Origin: Akkermansia muciniphila
GTDB lineage: Bacteria; Verrucomicrobiota; Verrucomicrobiia; Verrucomicrobiales; Akkermansiaceae
Reading direction: 5' to 3'
Assembly: GCF_002884975.1 (NCBI RefSeq)
Contig: NZ_PJKB01000002.1
Span: 765,369-829,368 of the forward strand
Length of the DNA stretch: 64,000 nucleotides
A model generated the notes under the pieces. The model saw only the letters and a list, made by a program, of their open reading frames with translations, was not told the DNA's origin and searched no databases. Every line of letters starts with the position of its first letter. Within the stretch, counting starts at the first letter, position 1. The position numbers were made by a program, and so were the translations under genes. Shown one piece after another: positions 18,497 through 26,204 of this stretch.

Positions 18497-19227
18497 AACG
18501 GGTCCAGGTCAAAGTTGCCTGTCTTGGGAATGTAGCTGGACGGGCCGCCTTTGAAAATGGAGGAAATTCCACTGGCGAAAAGCCGCAGATTCCGCTGGTC
18601 AAAGGCGAAGCGCTCAAACTCCTTCACGGAAAACAAGGTGATGGGATCCGTATTATAGGCCTTGAACTCCATGATGCTGGTGCCTGTACGCATATCGGAC
18701 AGGCGCCCTTCAATGCCCACGTCCCCGCTCATTAAATTACCCAGGATCAGGGAAGTGCCCGGAAGGGGGGAGGCCAGGGAAACGAGGTCGGACAGGACAT
18801 TGCCGCCCACGTCTGTGGGCTTCAGCTTCACCATGGCGATATAAAGGGTCACGCCTCCCGGGGAGGGGCGGTCAACCAATTGCCACTTGATTTTTCCTCC
18901 GGTCTGCTTGGCTCTGTTTTCCAGCACCCTTTGAATGTCTTTCTGAAGCTCTGTTCTGAATTGTTCCGCCAGGGCCGGAGCTTCCTTCGGGAACTTGGTC
19001 TTGATGTAGTCGATATTGACGGGCGCTACATACACCTTCAGGCGCGGAGAATTCCAGATGGACTGTTCCCTGGGATTGTACCAGACGCCCTGAAAGCAGC
19101 TCTGTTTGGGATCCGCCTTAAGGGGGTGGGTAATCAGGGGGGAGGTGGGCATGGGCCGGGAGCTGGAACAGGAAAAAACCAGTCCCGTTCCCAGTGCCAG
19201 CAAGAGCTTAGGAATAGCACCGTACAT
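18493..19227 (-). CDS. Lipoprotein, paralogue of 19309-20010
   Basis: This 244-residue protein has a signal peptide with lipobox LVFSC (Cys near 20), so it should be lipidated. I do not recognise an enzyme family. It shares a common core with the neighbouring lipoprotein: a SPLITH start after the lipobox, GVWxxP, YVAPV(N/D)I, a DRP motif, LKPTDVGG and SGxVGIEG, in the same order. Both are therefore products of a tandem duplication. The gene is convergent with lgt. The similarity to DUF3313-type outer-membrane lipoproteins is only a guess. Confidence 0.8.
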   Translation of the reverse strand: MYGAIPKLLLALGTGLVFSCSSSRPMPTSPLITHPLKADPKQSCFQGVWYNPREQSIWNSPRLKVYVAPVNIDYIKTKFPKEAPALAEQFRTELQKDIQRVLENRAKQTGGKIKWQLVDRPSPGGVTLYIAMVKLKPTDVGGNVLSDLVSLASPLPGTSLILGNLMSGDVGIEGRLSDMRTGTSIMEFKAYNTDPITLFSVKEFERFAFDQRNLRLFASGISSIFKGGPSSYIPKTGNFDLDPF

Positions 19228-19308
19228 GCAGGTTAAGACGGGGTCTGCGTGCCCGGTGTTCGAGTCATGACCCGATTGACATCAAGAGTTTTTCCGGCAT
19301 GGAAAAAA

Positions 19309-20010
19309 TCAGGACCGTACCGGATTTTCCGCCAGCATTTCCGCAATCTGCCGGGCAAAGCGGTCCAGGTTGTATTTGTCACAGGCGAACTCCTCAAAAC
19401 TGTTGCAGGAGAAAATATTGATGGGATCCCGGTTGCGTCCGTAAAACTCTTTCAGGACGGTCCCGTTGTCCATGGCTGTGATGTTGCCTTCAATTCCTAC
19501 GGCTCCGGAAGCGAGATGGTTGATGAGGAAGGAAATACCCGGAATGGGAGAAACGATGCCCACGCCCACGGCGGCTACTTTTCCGCCCACGTCCGTGGGC
19601 TTCAGATGGACGATCGCCAGGGAAACCTTCACTCCGGGAGTGCGTGGCCGGTCGCTCAGCACCCAGTGGGGATGAGCGCCGGGCTGCGCGTTTCTGCGGT
19701 CAATGAGAAGGCGCACCTCCTTTTGCATGGAATCCCGGAATTCACGTGCCAGGTAAGCGGATGCTTCCGGAAACTCCTGCTGCACGGCCTGGATATCCAC
19801 TGGCGCTACGTAAACATACTGCCGTTTCTGCTTCTTCCAGAGGAATTGTCCGGCGGAGGGGTGGCACCAGACGCCGCTGAGGCTGCCGCGCGCCTCCTTG
19901 ATATCTGCGGCATGCGTAATAAGCGGGGAAACGGGCCGGTAAGGGCCGGACGAACAGGAAACCCCCAGGAAAAGAATGGCCGCGGCGGAAAAAACTGCAC
20001 GGAGAAGCAT
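19309..20010 (-). CDS. Lipoprotein, paralogue of 18493-19227
   Basis: The ATG at 20010 gives 233 residues beginning with a signal peptide and lipobox FLGVSC (Cys near 18). The frame is open further upstream to 20280, but that part lacks conserved features and would bury the signal peptide. Core motifs match the downstream paralogue: SPLITH, YVAPVDI, LKPTDVGGK, SGAVGIEG. The product is probably anchored to the inner leaflet of the outer membrane. Its function is unknown. A -35/-10 pair placed just before the ATG supports this start. Confidence 0.82.
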   Translation of the reverse strand: MLLRAVFSAAAILFLGVSCSSGPYRPVSPLITHAADIKEARGSLSGVWCHPSAGQFLWKKQKRQYVYVAPVDIQAVQQEFPEASAYLAREFRDSMQKEVRLLIDRRNAQPGAHPHWVLSDRPRTPGVKVSLAIVHLKPTDVGGKVAAVGVGIVSPIPGISFLINHLASGAVGIEGNITAMDNGTVLKEFYGRNRDPINIFSCNSFEEFACDKYNLDRFARQIAEMLAENPVRS

Positions 20011-20017
20011 AAAGTCC

Positions 20018-20046
20018 AGAATGGACAAAAGAATCCCTGCGTGCAA
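20018..20046 (-). promoter_or_regulatory. Candidate promoter of the second lipoprotein gene, leaderless
   Basis: On the minus strand TTGCAC (20041-20046), a 17-nt spacer and CATTCT (20018-20023) end seven bases before the ATG at 20010. This supports the short form of the gene. Confidence 0.4.
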
Positions 20047-20094
20047 GAACTTAATAAGCGATGCCGGAAGGCCGTTCCGTGTCCGGATGGATGA

Positions 20095-20122
20095 TTGACA
20101 AGCTGGAAAAGCGGGGCATGCT
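20095..20122 (+). promoter_or_regulatory. Candidate promoter of pepP, leaderless
   Basis: A consensus TTGACA (20095-20100) and CATGCT (20117-20122), 16 nt apart, end six bases before the ATG at 20129. No ribosome binding site is present. Confidence 0.4.
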
Positions 20123-20128
20123 GTCCGT

Positions 20129-21412
20129 ATGAGATACGAGCCGCTTCCTTCCTCCTTTTTTGCCGGCAATCGTGCGGAACTGGCCTCCCGCCTGCCCGCC
20201 GGCAGTATGCTGGTCCTGCATGCCAATGACGTATTCCCTACGAATGCGGACGGCACCTTTGCCCTGCACCAGAATGCCAACCTCTTTTATCTCACCGGAA
20301 TTGACCAGGAGGAAACCGTCCTGATCATGACCATCCGGGAAGAGGGCTGGGATGAAATCCTGCTATTGCGGGAAACGAATGAGCAAATAGCCATCTGGGA
20401 AGGGGCCCGCCTCACGCAGGACCAGGCCCGGGAGCTGAGCGGCATCCAGGACGTGCGCTGGACCAATGAATATGATGCTCTGCTGGACAACTTGGTGCCG
20501 GCAGCCACCATGGTCTTTGTGGAAGCCAACCAGCATCCGCGCTGCACGTGCCCGGTGGAAACGCGCAATGCCCGCATGACCAAGGACCTGAAAGAAAAAT
20601 TCCCGGACGCGATCCTGAAAAATGTCTATGAACTTTTGTCCGACATGCGGCAGATCAAGAAGCCGGAGGAAATCAAGGCGCTCAAGAAGGCCTGTGAAAT
20701 CACCAATGAAGGTTTCCGCGCGCTCCTTGGGTTTATCAGGCCGGGCGTGGGGGAATGGCAGATAGAAGGCTTCCTTGCGAACGAATTCATCAGCCGCGGG
20801 CCGCGTAAATTCTCCTTCCTCCCCATCATCGCCTCCGGAAAAGACACCTGCGTGCTGCACTACATCCAGAATGACAAGCGGTGCGGGGACGGCGACCTGG
20901 TGCTCATGGACATAGGCACGGAATACGGCAATTACAACTCCGACATGACCCGCACCGTTCCCGTGAACGGAAAATTCACCCCCCGCCAGCGCGCCGTGTA
21001 TGAAAGCGTGCTGAACATGATGACCTACGCCAAAAGCATTCTGCGCCCTGGCATCCTGAAATCGGAATACGAACGGCTGGTGCGCGTCTTCGCCGCCGGG
21101 GAGCTCGTCAAGCTGGGGCTCATCACGCCCGCGCAGGTGGCGGAAAAGCCGTCTGATCCCACCATCGTGCGGAAATACTACATGCACGGCTGCTCCCACT
21201 TCCTGGGGCTGGATGTGCATGACGTAGGGGAGCCCAACCCCGTCGTGCTCCCGGGCATGGTCTTCACCATTGAGCCGGGCATCTACATTGCGGAGGAGGG
21301 CATAGGCATCCGTCTGGAAAACGACATCCTGATCGGAGAAAAGGAAAACATGGACCTGCTGGCGGACGTTCCCCTGCTGCCGGATGACATTGAACGGCTC
21401 ATGGCCCGGTAA
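20129..21412 (+). CDS. pepP: Xaa-Pro aminopeptidase (M24B)
   Basis: This cytoplasmic di-manganese enzyme removes N-terminal residues that precede proline. It has 427 residues, with an N-terminal aminopeptidase-P domain (about 1-165) and a C-terminal pita-bread domain. The five metal ligands are visible: Asp261 in MDIGTE, Asp272 in SDMTRT, His357 in CSHFLG, Glu382 in EPGIY and Glu397 in RLEND. The further conserved His364 is present in DVHD. The gene is monocistronic or followed by hisG after 65 nt. An aminopeptidase for proline-rich peptides suits an organism living on mucin, whose backbone is Pro/Thr/Ser-rich, but this link is an inference. Confidence 0.93.
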   Translation: MRYEPLPSSFFAGNRAELASRLPAGSMLVLHANDVFPTNADGTFALHQNANLFYLTGIDQEETVLIMTIREEGWDEILLLRETNEQIAIWEGARLTQDQARELSGIQDVRWTNEYDALLDNLVPAATMVFVEANQHPRCTCPVETRNARMTKDLKEKFPDAILKNVYELLSDMRQIKKPEEIKALKKACEITNEGFRALLGFIRPGVGEWQIEGFLANEFISRGPRKFSFLPIIASGKDTCVLHYIQNDKRCGDGDLVLMDIGTEYGNYNSDMTRTVPVNGKFTPRQRAVYESVLNMMTYAKSILRPGILKSEYERLVRVFAAGELVKLGLITPAQVAEKPSDPTIVRKYYMHGCSHFLGLDVHDVGEPNPVVLPGMVFTIEPGIYIAEEGIGIRLENDILIGEKENMDLLADVPLLPDDIERLMAR

Positions 21413-21477
21413 AATGGGCCGGATTCGGTTCTGAACTTGACAATGAGGCCCGGGTGGGTTTTCATTTCCGTCCCATC

Positions 21478-22353
21478 ATGTCGAAGAAACTCAAAATAGC
21501 ACTTCCCAAAGGCAGTTTGCAGGACTCCACCGTGGAATTGTTCCGCAAGGCCGGCTACAATGTATATGTGTCCAGCCGCGGGTACCGCCCGACTTGCGAC
21601 GACGACGATCTGGAACTCTTTCTGATCCGTGCGCAGGAAATCGGACGTTACGTCAATGACGGTTTCATCGACTGCGGCATTACCGGACGCGACTGGATTT
21701 ATGAAAACCGCGCGGACGTGGAAGTGCTGACGGACCTTCAATACTCCAAGGCCACCTCCAAGCCCACCCGCTGGGTCCTGGTGGTACCGGAAGACTCCCC
21801 CATCACCTGCGCGGATGACCTGCAGGGCAAGCGCATCGCCACGGAAGGCGTGGGCATCACGGAACGCTGGCTTCAGGAAAAAGGCATCAAGGCCCATGTG
21901 GAATTCTCCTGGGGCGCCACGGAAGTGAAAGTGCCGGAACTGGTGGACGCCATTGTGGACATCACGGAAACGGGCAGCTCCATCAAGGCTAACAAGCTCC
22001 GCATTGTGGACACCCTGATGACCTCCTACCCCCAGTTCATCGCGAACCGGGAAACCATGCAGGACGAATGGAAGAAGCAGAAGCTGGAAAGCCTGGTCAT
22101 GATGCTCAGGGGCGCTCTGGAAGCCCGCCGGAAGGTGGGCTTGAAAATGAACCTCCCCGCCGCTTCCCTCAATGGCCTGGTGGAAGCCCTGCCGTCCCTG
22201 CGCCGCCCCACCATCTCCCATCTGGCGGAAGAAGGCTGGCTGGCCGTGGAAACCGTCATTGACGAATCCGTCGTGCGGGATATCATTCCCCAGCTCAAGG
22301 CCCTCGGCGCGGAAGGCATCATCGAATACCCGCTCAACAAGCTGGTCTACTAA
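21478..22353 (+). CDS. hisG: ATP phosphoribosyltransferase, long form
   Basis: HisG catalyses the first step of histidine synthesis, joining ATP and PRPP. The ATG at 21478 gives 291 residues beginning [11 protein letters not shown], the usual start of the family; the frame extends 8 codons further up without conservation. [10 protein letters not shown] and the [11 protein letters not shown] segment match the catalytic domains. The C-terminal about 75 residues form the PII-like regulatory domain, so it is the long, HisZ-independent form subject to histidine feedback. A TTGACA lies at 21437-21442 with a weak TTTCAT 17 nt further on. No other his gene is nearby. Confidence 0.95.
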   Translation: MSKKLKIALPKGSLQDSTVELFRKAGYNVYVSSRGYRPTCDDDDLELFLIRAQEIGRYVNDGFIDCGITGRDWIYENRADVEVLTDLQYSKATSKPTRWVLVVPEDSPITCADDLQGKRIATEGVGITERWLQEKGIKAHVEFSWGATEVKVPELVDAIVDITETGSSIKANKLRIVDTLMTSYPQFIANRETMQDEWKKQKLESLVMMLRGALEARRKVGLKMNLPAASLNGLVEALPSLRRPTISHLAEEGWLAVETVIDESVVRDIIPQLKALGAEGIIEYPLNKLVY

Positions 22354-22395
22354 CTTTTTTTCTCACCACAGTAAAACAACAAACGAACCACAATC

Positions 22396-22500
22396 ATGGG
22401 ATCGCTCAAAAAACGCCGTAAAGCAAAAATCAACAAGCATAAGCGCAGCAAGCGCATGCGTCAGAACCGTCACAAGAAGCGTTTGCGTTACAAGTCCTAA
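22396..22500 (+). CDS. 34-residue basic protein of the AURKAIP1/COX24 (mS38-like) type
   Basis: The frame reads MGSLKKRRKAKINKHKRSKR and continues with MRQNRHKKRLRYKS to a TAA. Roughly two thirds of residues are Lys, Arg or His. The K-K-R-R-K...K-H-K-R-x-K-R pattern is that of the AURKAIP1/COX24 domain, known from mitochondrial ribosomal protein mS38 and from tiny proteins in Bacteroidota and Verrucomicrobiota genomes. A role on the small ribosomal subunit is therefore likely but not shown here. It lies 42 nt after hisG and before a strong terminator, so it is probably transcribed with or right after hisG. No Shine-Dalgarno sequence is seen. Confidence 0.8.
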   Translation: MGSLKKRRKAKINKHKRSKRMRQNRHKKRLRYKS

Positions 22501-22555
22501 GGTTTGTGCGCTTCGCTGCTCAAACTGGCAGTCTATCCGATTTCCGGAAAATCCC

Positions 22556-22590
22556 GGCGTCCTCCGTACCACGGAAGGACGCCGTTTTTT
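22556..22590 (+). terminator. Terminator after hisG and the small basic protein
   Basis: A stem of 12 bp with one bulged A (22556-22567 with 22571-22583) is followed by GTTTTTTG. It marks the left border of the AT-rich island. Confidence 0.9.
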
Positions 22591-22701
22591 GTTATATTTA
22601 TTTTTGTGTTATCTGAAAACATGGCTGATATCCTTTAGGGAAAGTTTCCTCATATGTTGGTGTACAATTCGCGGGTAAAAAATTATTAGATCAAATGATG
22701 A

Positions 22702-22874
22702 CTTCAGATAAAAAGCTCTATTGTTGTGCGGGATAAAAGTGAACCATACTGGGTAGGTTTATATTAACAAAAGATGAGCAGAGAGATATCTGCAATGATT
22801 GGTTTTGATCAAAAGCGTATAATGAATCAATCAAAGGAAGAAATGCTTTATTAAAAATTTTTGATGAAATATTA
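22702..22874 (+). pseudogene. Decayed reading-frame fragment in an AT-rich island
   Basis: Protein-like sequence can be read only by changing frame and passing stops. One frame from 22702 gives VVRDKSEPYWVGLY and stops at 22765. The frame starting at 22764 carries on with TKDEQRDICNDWF, a TGA at 22806, then SKAYNESIKGRNALLK and IFDEIL to 22874. The joins suggest one frameshift and at least one nonsense mutation. Base composition is far more AT-rich than the flanks. I do not recognise the family. Upstream sequence (22640-22700) has similar but weaker remnants. Confidence 0.5.
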
Positions 22875-23024
22875 TAATGGTATTCCATTATTTTTTAAAC
22901 TATACTTAAATTTTAATTTTATCATAAATATCTTACGAAAAAAATTATAAAAAAGATCAAATTGGTTTTACTGGAAGCAGTTCAAGGCTGTTTTTTCAGG
23001 AATTAATTGTTTGCGTTAGCATGA

Positions 23025-23380
23025 TATGAAATTGGAACTAAGGCAGAATTGAAAGAAGTATTTGATTATGTTATCTATCCTGTGTCCTGACATGATGATG
23101 GGCCTTTGAATGCTGAAGATGTATACACTACAATTTTTGTACCTTGGTGTAGAAGATAATCCCATCATTTTTGAGCCATCAGAAAACGACACTTCTGGTT
23201 CTTAGTTTTTTGGATAATAATTTGACGTGTGAAGGAAGAACAATTTTATCTTGTGCTGATTTCAAGTTAGCTGTCTAGTTGGAACAAGTGAACAAAAACT
23301 GTTATGCTCAGGAAAATAGCGAAAATGGGAGCAAAGAGAAGACGATCAATTGGAGGATAAGAAAACATGATATATTTTAG
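23025..23380 (+). pseudogene. Decayed gene with two frameshifts and two in-frame stops
   Basis: Three consecutive segments on the plus strand read like one protein. Frame A, 23025-23159, has EVFDYVIYPVS, a TGA at 23088, then HDDGPLNAEDVYTTIFVPW. Frame B, 23140-23205, has GVEDNPIIFEPSENDTSGS. Frame C, 23207-23380, has FLDNNLTCEGRTILSCADF, a TAG at 23276, then LEQVNKNCYAQENSENGSK. Each open piece ends close to where the next begins, which fits a single gene disabled by indels and nonsense mutations. The ancestral function is unknown. Confidence 0.55.
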
Positions 23381-23542
23381 GTCAGAGGGAAAGAATCATT
23401 AGAATTTCAATAATAAATATACTTCAAAAATAAATAAAAAACCAGATGGTAATATTGTATATTTTATTGAATTTTCATACTTTATGAATATTTCTAACAA
23501 TTATGTTGTATTGTTAGAAGTATTGGTGAATACAAAATATTT
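23381..23542. other. AT-rich spacer with a possible frameshifted gene start
   Basis: This stretch is very AT-rich. An ATG at 23484 opens a frame reading MNISNNYVVLLEVLVN that ends after 24 codons. The neighbouring frame, which leads into the ORF at 23543, could represent its continuation after a one-base indel. Otherwise I see nothing in it. Confidence 0.4.
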
Positions 23543-23986
23543 TTGGAAAATGAATTGACATGGATAGGTTTTTTTAATAGGAAATCGCGGCTGTTTGGCA
23601 CATATATTATGAACAAGAGAAATTTTGAAGATTTTTTTAGAAACCATGGGTTTGATTTATCAAGAGTACATCATATGGGCGTGCATAATTCCCATACCAA
23701 TCTCCAAGAACGTTTGGTAGATGTTAAAAGAATTCGTCCCAATCAGAATAATGCCGTAATTTGGAGATCTCAGTCTTATATGTATAGACGTGCTCGGACA
23801 GAGTTGGCTAATCCAGGGATAGGGACAGGTTTTCGTCTCCATAAACCTTATTTAGAGGGCAGGATGACGATAGATTTTTCTGAAATAGTAGAATTGAATG
23901 AATTAAGTAGACATGCCATAGTGATTCATCTCACTGATGGAAGTACGATACAACTTTACTTAGAGAAAACTTATCATTATCTGTAA
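23543..23986 (+). CDS. Orphan hypothetical protein, possibly 5'-truncated
   Basis: This is the only intact frame in the AT-rich island, 147 codons from a TTG; the first ATG is at 23609 (125 residues). The product is mixed alpha/beta, rich in Arg, His and Asn, with no signal peptide or membrane helix. A C-terminal segment reads HAIVIHLTDGSTIQLYLEK. I do not recognise it. Codon use (AT at third positions) is unlike the rest of the window. The frame is open upstream to a TAA at 23495 without a standard start, and an ATG-initiated frame upstream is shifted by one base, so the 5' end may be damaged. A good terminator follows. It may be an orphan immunity or accessory gene, but that is speculation. 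Confidence 0.5.
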   Translation: MENELTWIGFFNRKSRLFGTYIMNKRNFEDFFRNHGFDLSRVHHMGVHNSHTNLQERLVDVKRIRPNQNNAVIWRSQSYMYRRARTELANPGIGTGFRLHKPYLEGRMTIDFSEIVELNELSRHAIVIHLTDGSTIQLYLEKTYHYL

Positions 23987-24008
23987 TAGAACTTGATTTT
24001 TGATTGAT

Positions 24009-24049
24009 AAAGAACAGCATTTTTTATAAGTGCTGTTCTTTTTGTTTTT
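24009..24049 (+). terminator. Terminator after the orphan ORF
   Basis: AAGAACAGCA at 24010-24019 pairs with TGCTGTTCTT at 24031-24040, followed by TTTGTTTTTG. It closes the AT-rich island and abuts the stop codon of the convergent histidine kinase gene. Confidence 0.85.
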
Positions 24050-24051
24050 GA

Positions 24052-25272
24052 CTAGAAAGTCCGGAACCGTTTCAGGGGAATGGTGATGGTGAAGACGGTT
24101 TCCCGGTGGGGAAGACTGGAGACGGTGATGGCGCCGTCGTGGGCTTCCACGGCGCGTTTCACGATGGAGAGGCCCAGGCCCGTTCCCTTGATTTCAGAGG
24201 AGTGGTGGGTTTCCACCCGGTAGAAGCGGTTGAAGAGGAAGGGAAGGCTTTCCGCGGGGATGCCTACGCCCGTGTCCGTGACGGTGATCACGCAGGCTTC
24301 CGGCGTTTTGGCGGCTGCCACAGTGACGGAAAGGCCCGGTTCCGTGTTTTGCTTGAGGGCGTTTTCCACCAGGTTAAACAGGACCTGCGTCCAGTAGAAG
24401 GGGTCCCCGTAGAGTTCCCAGTCCGGCGGAATGTCCATGTGCAGGGCGGCTTGTTTTTTCTCCCGGATGGAGTCCAGGCGGGAGAAGACATCATCTACGC
24501 AAGAGGTGATGTGGAACCACTGTTCCTTCAGGATGGCCTTGTGGCCTGATTCCAGCTTGGAGATCATGAGCATGTCTTCAATGATGTTCATGAGCCGCTG
24601 GCTGTTCTGGTGCATGACGCCGATGAATTTGCGCGCCAGTCCGGGGCTTTCCTCCATCAGATCGTCTTCCATCAGGTTTTCCAGATACCCCACGATGATG
24701 GTGAGCGGCGTGCGCAGCTCGTGGGACGCGTTCGCCACAAAGTCCCGGCGCATCTGGTTGGTGAGGTAGTTCTGCGTGACGTTGCGCAGCAGGATGCGCT
24801 TTTCCCTGATCGGGGTGTCCGTGATGGCGCTGTCCAGGTGCCAGGCCGTGATGCCGTTCTGCACGCCGCCGGGGGAGTTGACGGCGCTCAGCGTGAATTC
24901 CTTGACCACGGGGCCGTCCGTGTCAAAGGCTTCCTGAACGTGCCCCAGCAGTTCCTGGTTGCAGACCAGGGCGTCCGTTTTGCGTCCTTCCAGCCTTTCT
25001 TCCTGAAAGAGTTCCCTGGCCAGCGTATTGGCCAGCACAATGTGTCCGGCGGGTCCGATGAGCAGGAAAGCCTCCCCCAGGGCTTCCAGAAAGCGCCGTT
25101 TATCCGCAATGGCCTGTTCCTGGGCTTCCTCCCCGCGCTTCAGCAGCCGCTGCGCGTCCCGCAGGGCCTTTTTCCTGGCTTTCATGGCGGACCGGCATAC
25201 CTGGACCAGATGCCAGTTCAGGTACAGGGAGGCCAGAACCAGGATGATGAGGATATAGTCGATGACCGACAT
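24052..25272 (-). CDS. PhoR-like sensor histidine kinase
   Basis: This 406-residue kinase has one N-terminal membrane helix (about 5-25), a basic/coiled-coil linker and a PAS domain (about 60-165). The dimerisation/phosphoacceptor helix follows, with NASHELRTP (His184), then an HATPase domain with the N box NLVENALKQN, the DTGVGIP G1 box and the GTGLGLSIV G2 box. With only one helix there is almost no periplasmic sensor, so the signal is probably sensed by the cytoplasmic PAS domain or a membrane partner, as for PhoR. The regulator gene lies 12 nt upstream, forming an operon. Phosphate control is a family-based guess; no pst or pho genes are in the window. Confidence 0.9.
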   Translation of the reverse strand: MSVIDYILIILVLASLYLNWHLVQVCRSAMKARKKALRDAQRLLKRGEEAQEQAIADKRRFLEALGEAFLLIGPAGHIVLANTLARELFQEERLEGRKTDALVCNQELLGHVQEAFDTDGPVVKEFTLSAVNSPGGVQNGITAWHLDSAITDTPIREKRILLRNVTQNYLTNQMRRDFVANASHELRTPLTIIVGYLENLMEDDLMEESPGLARKFIGVMHQNSQRLMNIIEDMLMISKLESGHKAILKEQWFHITSCVDDVFSRLDSIREKKQAALHMDIPPDWELYGDPFYWTQVLFNLVENALKQNTEPGLSVTVAAAKTPEACVITVTDTGVGIPAESLPFLFNRFYRVETHHSSEIKGTGLGLSIVKRAVEAHDGAITVSSLPHRETVFTITIPLKRFRTF

Positions 25273-25284
25273 GGAACAAGAGCG

Positions 25285-25989
25285 TTAGGCCTCTTCCGTC
25301 CGTGGACGCCTCCCCGGCAGGGTAAAGCGGTAGCCGATGCTGCGGACGGTTTCAATGCAGTCCGCATAGGAGGACAGTTTCTGGCGCAGCCGTTTCATGT
25401 GCGTGTCCAGCGTGCGGCTCTGGGCCTGGTGGCTGTAGCCCCATACGCAGCTCAGCAGGTCGTTGCGGTTCAGGGTCTGGCCTTCCCGTTCAACCATGTA
25501 GATCATGAGTTTGAATTCCGTGGCCGTCAGTTCCGCTTCCTCCTTGTCGATGTAGAATTTGAGGGCGTTCTTGTCAAAGGTGAAGGGGCCGTATTCCGCA
25601 ATGACGCTGCCCGGCGTGTGTTCGCACCGTTTCAGCACGCTGGCTACGCGCAGCACAAGTTCCTTGGGGCTGAAGGGCTTGGTCACATAGTCGTCCGCGC
25701 CCAGCTCCAGCCCCTGGATGCGGTCTTCCGCCTGGGCCTTGGCGGTCAGGAAGATGACGGGAATGTTCTGCGTGCGGCTGTCCCGGCGCAGTTCCCGCAG
25801 CACGCCGTGGCCGTCCATGCCGGGCATCATCTGGTCCAGCAGGATCAGTTCCGGCTTGTCCCTGCGCGCCACTTCCAGCGCGGTCAGGCCGTCATAGGCC
25901 GCCAGGGGCGTATGGCCTGCGCGTTCCAGGTTGTAGGCCACGAGGTCTGAGATGGCGTGATCGTCTTCAGCGATAAGAATGGTTGCCAT
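25285..25989 (-). CDS. OmpR/PhoB-family response regulator
   Basis: This two-domain regulator has 234 residues. The receiver domain (about 1-120) has the acidic pair Asp9-Asp10, the phosphoacceptor Asp52 in LILLDQMMPG, and Lys in FLTAKAQ. The C-terminal winged helix (about 130-228) contains the GYRFTLPG hairpin typical of PhoB. It is the first gene of the two-gene unit with the kinase at 24052-25272 and diverges from ilvD. Confidence 0.92.
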   Translation of the reverse strand: MATILIAEDDHAISDLVAYNLERAGHTPLAAYDGLTALEVARRDKPELILLDQMMPGMDGHGVLRELRRDSRTQNIPVIFLTAKAQAEDRIQGLELGADDYVTKPFSPKELVLRVASVLKRCEHTPGSVIAEYGPFTFDKNALKFYIDKEEAELTATEFKLMIYMVEREGQTLNRNDLLSCVWGYSHQAQSRTLDTHMKRLRQKLSSYADCIETVRSIGYRFTLPGRRPRTEEA

Positions 25990-26191
25990 GGCTATTTTTT
26001 ACGATGAAGGGAGGGGCCGTGTCCCGATATTAGATGTGACGATTCGTTCACATTTCCCCGTCCGGAGGGCGTTCCCGGGCGGAAAAGGCCTTTCCTTATG
26101 CAAACGGACTGTAACGGAGGCATTTCCGTTTTGCAAGACTGGCCTAGATTCAACTTCTCTTCCCTGCGTCATGTGATACACTGGCGCCGCA

Positions 26192-26203
26192 ACAATATAT
26201 TGT
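26192..26203. promoter_or_regulatory. 12-bp perfect palindrome next to the ilvD start
   Basis: ACAATATATTGT ends one base before the ilvD ATG at 26205. It is a candidate operator or unusual initiation-region element. No convincing -35/-10 pair was found in the 215-nt divergent spacer. Confidence 0.35.
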
Positions 26204-26204
26204 C

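Noticed and set aside
22600-23400. Alternative genetic code or programmed frameshifting in the AT-rich island
   Set aside because: All three stop codons interrupt the frames and indels occur at unrelated sequences, which fits decay rather than recoding. The neighbouring genes use the standard code.
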